Positions 6,915 through 8,482 of a DNA stretch of 8,482 bases are shown here, in pieces. Positions within the stretch are counted from its first letter, which is position 1, and each line of letters opens with the position of its first letter. Source of the stretch: Alteromonadaceae bacterium UBA2620 (GTDB taxonomy: Bacteria; Pseudomonadota; Gammaproteobacteria; Enterobacterales; Alteromonadaceae); the NCBI GenBank assembly GCA_002339125.1, contig DDJQ01000047.1, positions 8,639 to 17,120 on the forward strand, written 5' to 3'. A model generated the notes under the pieces. It worked only from the letters and a program-made list of their open reading frames with translations. It did no database searches and was not told where the DNA came from. The position numbers and the translations under genes were made by a program.

Positions 6915-6930
6915 CTGACATTACTGCGAA

Positions 6931-7449
6931 CTACTCGTCTTTCGTAGGAGCGTCCTTACTTGCCGTTTTACGGACTGTTGCCGGCTTTGTAGCACGGGTC
7001 GACGTAGTCCGTTTGGTCGTGGTGGTCTTTTTTGCTCGCGTAGCTTTAGGCTTAGCAGCTGTTTGCGGTTTCTCTTCCGCTTTTGCTGCCGCCTGTTTGG
7101 CAGCCGCTTGCTTAGCCGCCAGCAGGGCAACCTGCTCTACCAGTAAATCCACTTTGGCTGACAGTGCTTCAATCTGCATCGCCCGCTTTTGTTTGGGCGT
7201 GGTAAATGTTGGCATCCAATGATGCAACGGCGATTGACGCCATAACTCAAGCCACTGTGATGGGTCTACCGTTTTACGGATCTGCGCTTCAACTTCAGCG
7301 CCACGGGCGGCGAGTTCATCCAGCGTTTTTTGCGACTCACCTACCTTATGCTGAACCTGCTGATTTGCGGCATTGAGTTGTTCGGTAAACAAGCCAAGAC
7401 CTGCCTCAAACCAACCCATTATGGGCGATGTCGGTTTCTTATCTGACAT
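6931..7449 (-). CDS. PhaF-like phasin with basic histone-H1-like C-terminal tail
   Basis: The 172-residue protein has an amphipathic helical N-terminal part (about 10-60, with GWFEAGLGLFTEQLNAA), a Trp-rich middle (QWLELWRQSPLHHW, 65-78), a heptad-like segment QIEALSAKVDLLVEQVALLAA at 92-112, and a 60-residue low-complexity tail rich in Ala, Lys, Thr and Arg (113-172, including AAKQAAAKQAAAK and TKRTTSTRATKP). The heptad segment is nearly the same as the end of the neighbouring phasin, implying common origin and probably hetero-oligomerisation. A basic AKP/AKT tail is known from Pseudomonas PhaF, which ties PHA granules to the nucleoid. Its role here, granule-DNA linkage or regulation, is inference. 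Ribosome site AAGGAG (7455-7460) has a 5-nt gap. It lies 46 nt behind the first phasin. Confidence 0.75.
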   Translation of the reverse strand: MSDKKPTSPIMGWFEAGLGLFTEQLNAANQQVQHKVGESQKTLDELAARGAEVEAQIRKTVDPSQWLELWRQSPLHHWMPTFTTPKQKRAMQIEALSAKVDLLVEQVALLAAKQAAAKQAAAKAEEKPQTAAKPKATRAKKTTTTKRTTSTRATKPATVRKTASKDAPTKDE

Positions 7450-7468
7450 AATAACTCCTTAGCTGATT

Positions 7469-7486
7469 GGGCAGCCATCGCTGCCC
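7469..7486 (-). promoter_or_regulatory. Intercistronic hairpin between the two phasin genes
   Basis: A perfect 7-bp inverted repeat GGGCAGC (7469-7475) / GCTGCCC (7480-7486) with a 4-nt loop lies in the 46-nt gap, ending 8 nt before the AAGGAG of the second gene on the transcript. No T-run follows on the minus strand, so it is not a normal terminator. It may set mRNA stability or the ratio of the two proteins. Confidence 0.6.
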
Positions 7487-7495
7487 GCCCAGTTG

Positions 7496-7855
7496 TTACT
7501 TATTCGCTGCCAGTTTAGCGACCGCTTCAGTCAGTGCATCCACTTTTGCAGAAAGCTCTTCGATCTTTTGATCGGTATCGTCTGTGTCCAGACCCAGCTT
7601 CTTACGAACGTCGGCTACGCGACTTTCCACTTCACTGGTGGTTTCTTTAAATTTGTCTTTGGCATCTGACTCCAGGGTTTCACCCTTAGACACCAGTTCG
7701 TCAAACATCTTGTTAGCATCTTTGGTCAGTTTTTCGTACTGGCCCTGTGCTTCATCAACGCTTTTACCGTAAGCCCCTAAACCTGCCAACCAGATTTTAC
7801 GGGCGAATTCTTCAGCTTCGCTGATTTTGCTTTTGATATCGTCTTTAGCTGCCAT
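7496..7855 (-). CDS. Phasin family protein (PhaI-like granule-associated protein)
   Basis: The 119-residue protein fits the PhaI/PhaF phasin family (PF05597): after a charged start it has ARKIWLAGLGAYGKSVDEAQ at 18-37, the core family signature, then an amphipathic helix FDELVSKGETLE (51-62), a charged helical stretch (63-90) and a C-terminal heptad segment KIEELSAKVDALTEAVAKLAA (97-117). Phasins coat polyhydroxyalkanoate granules and can also bind other neutral-lipid surfaces. No PHA synthase gene is in the window. The start has a strong Shine-Dalgarno (AAAAGGAGA, 7863-7871) 7 nt upstream, but this site is one arm of a 9-bp inverted repeat that could hide it. Gene order (small phasin first, tailed phasin second) matches phaIF operons of Pseudomonas. 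Function in PHA versus lipid-droplet coating is unresolved. Confidence 0.88.
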   Translation of the reverse strand: MAAKDDIKSKISEAEEFARKIWLAGLGAYGKSVDEAQGQYEKLTKDANKMFDELVSKGETLESDAKDKFKETTSEVESRVADVRKKLGLDTDDTDQKIEELSAKVDALTEAVAKLAANK

Positions 7856-7862
7856 GATTTGG

Positions 7863-7899
7863 TCTCCTTTTGCTATCTGTTAATCAGTGTAAAAGGAGA
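7863..7899 (-). promoter_or_regulatory. Inverted repeat that would sequester the phasin Shine-Dalgarno
   Basis: On the plus strand TCTCCTTTT (7863-7871) and AAAAGGAGA (7891-7899) form a perfect 9-bp inverted repeat with a 19-nt spacer. In the phasin mRNA the 3' arm is the ribosome site AAAAGGAGA itself, so the hairpin would block it. The spacer can form a small extra stem (CTG 7877-7879 with CAG 7885-7887). It could act as an RNA switch, or as a DNA operator. Confidence 0.6.
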
Positions 7900-7955
7900 A
7901 TTTAGAAATCACATACTAAAAACGTATTAATGTGGGGTTTTATTGTAACGCAGAT

Positions 7956-7980
7956 AAAAAAAGAGCCGCGGGTGCGGCGC
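7956..7980 (-). terminator. Intrinsic terminator of fadR
   Basis: Read on the minus strand, directly after the fadR TAA (7983-7981), a G+C stem GCCGC/GCGGC (plus-strand arms 7965-7969 and 7974-7978, 4-nt loop) is followed by seven U (A-run 7956-7962 on the plus strand). It separates fadR from the phasin genes, so the phasins likely have their own promoter in 7856-7955. Confidence 0.88.
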
Positions 7981-8482
7981 TTAATCAACTAAATCCTGAG
8001 GCATGGTTTCGCGAACTTCATTCCAGACCCGACCTGATGCGTAACCGTACTCGCGAACCACGGCAGGCACTGATTTATAATCGCCCTGCTCAGCAACTTC
8101 CTGTAATTTAGCGTAGAACTCTTTAGCTACGTCACGAGCACGTGGATCTGAGAAGAAGAAGCCACCAATGCGCGAATACAAACCACGGAAGCCGTTCATC
8201 ATCAGCACAAAGACATTGTTGCCTGACGCCAGGGCTAAATCGTGGTTCAACTGATAATCGAAGTGCGCAAACGCTTTACCGTCTTCCTCAACCTCTTTAT
8301 AACGTGCAATGATAGCAGCCGATTCCTGAGGATTCTTGCGGATAGCACCGCGAATAAATACAGCGCTTAGATTGGTCCGGGCTGCCAGCAGATTATCAAC
8401 CAGTTCGGGTATACCATCCTGATCGAGACGAGCCAGCGTTTCGAGGATGTTAAGGCCGCAGGTTTCCCAGAAATTGTTCACT
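7981..8482 (-). CDS. fadR: Fatty acid metabolism regulator FadR, C-terminal part, cut by window edge
   Basis: The frame runs into the window edge; 167 codons are seen. The sequence begins VNNFWETCGLNILETLARLD, which aligns with E. coli FadR from about residue 71, so the GTG at 8481 is an internal valine and not a start; the N-terminal GntR-type winged helix lies outside. What is seen is the acyl-CoA-binding helical domain: NLLAARTNLSAVFIRGAIR, FAHFDYQLNHDLALASGN, NGFRGLYSRIGGFFF, and YGYASGRVWNEV, which keeps the residues equal to Gly216, Ser219 and Trp223 implicated in acyl-CoA response in E. coli. FadR represses fad beta-oxidation genes and activates fabA/fabB; long-chain acyl-CoA releases it from DNA. 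The C-terminus (PQDLVD) is slightly shorter than in E. coli. A terminator follows at once. Confidence 0.96.
   Translation of the reverse strand, partial: VNNFWETCGLNILETLARLDQDGIPELVDNLLAARTNLSAVFIRGAIRKNPQESAAIIARYKEVEEDGKAFAHFDYQLNHDLALASGNNVFVLMMNGFRGLYSRIGGFFFSDPRARDVAKEFYAKLQEVAEQGDYKSVPAVVREYGYASGRVWNEVRETMPQDLVD

Noticed and set aside
7013..7222. Plus-strand frame rich in Ala and Val
   Set aside because: It is the complement of the low-complexity Ala/Lys tail of the second phasin.
8479..8481. Apparent GTG start giving a 166-residue protein
   Set aside because: Alignment with FadR shows this codon is an internal valine (VNNFWET); the gene continues beyond the window.

Overview
The window looks like chromosomal DNA of a marine gammaproteobacterium, most likely of the order Alteromonadales. 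The grounds are a FadR of the enterobacterial/Vibrio type, a phasin pair, and DUF445, DUF2834 and DUF2059 proteins in the form usual for that group. Base composition looks even throughout (near 50% GC by eye). I see no tRNA, rRNA, IS element, CRISPR array or phage gene. Genus level is inference only.

Layout. (1) Positions 1-2231, minus strand: a tight three-gene run, DUF445 membrane protein -> TetR-family regulator -> wax ester synthase/diacylglycerol acyltransferase (WS/DGAT, cut by the window edge). The DUF445-tetR gap is 11 nt and tetR overlaps WS/DGAT as ATGA. (2) 2232-2484: divergent control region. (3) 2485-4329, plus strand: a patatin-like lipase with an N-terminal DUF3336 domain, of the yeast Tgl3/4/5 and plant SDP1 triacylglycerol lipase type, then a small DUF2834 membrane protein with a probable TTG start. 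(4) 4326-5609, minus strand: a secreted M20-family metallo-amidohydrolase, convergent with and overlapping DUF2834 by 4 nt. (5) 5786-6798, plus strand: a NYN-domain (LabA/DUF88) protein and an exported DUF2059 protein, closed by a clear intrinsic terminator. (6) 6931-7855, minus strand: two phasin-type proteins arranged like phaI-phaF of Pseudomonas, the second with a basic histone-H1-like tail. (7) 7956-8482, minus strand: the C-terminal two thirds of FadR, the acyl-CoA-responsive regulator, with its terminator.

How they fit together. Five of the ten genes point to fatty-acid and neutral-lipid handling: FadR senses acyl-CoA, WS/DGAT makes wax ester or triacylglycerol from acyl-CoA, a TetR protein is translationally coupled to it, a TAG-lipase-like patatin could hydrolyse the store, and two phasin-like proteins could coat granules. 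No PHA synthase or depolymerase is visible, so the phasins may serve neutral-lipid droplets or PHA genes elsewhere. That the genes work as one system is inference from proximity and family knowledge. The most interesting non-coding signals are a perfect 9-bp inverted repeat that would bury the Shine-Dalgarno of the first phasin, a perfect 7-bp hairpin between the two phasin genes, and a near-identical G-rich start context shared by the WS/DGAT and lipase genes.
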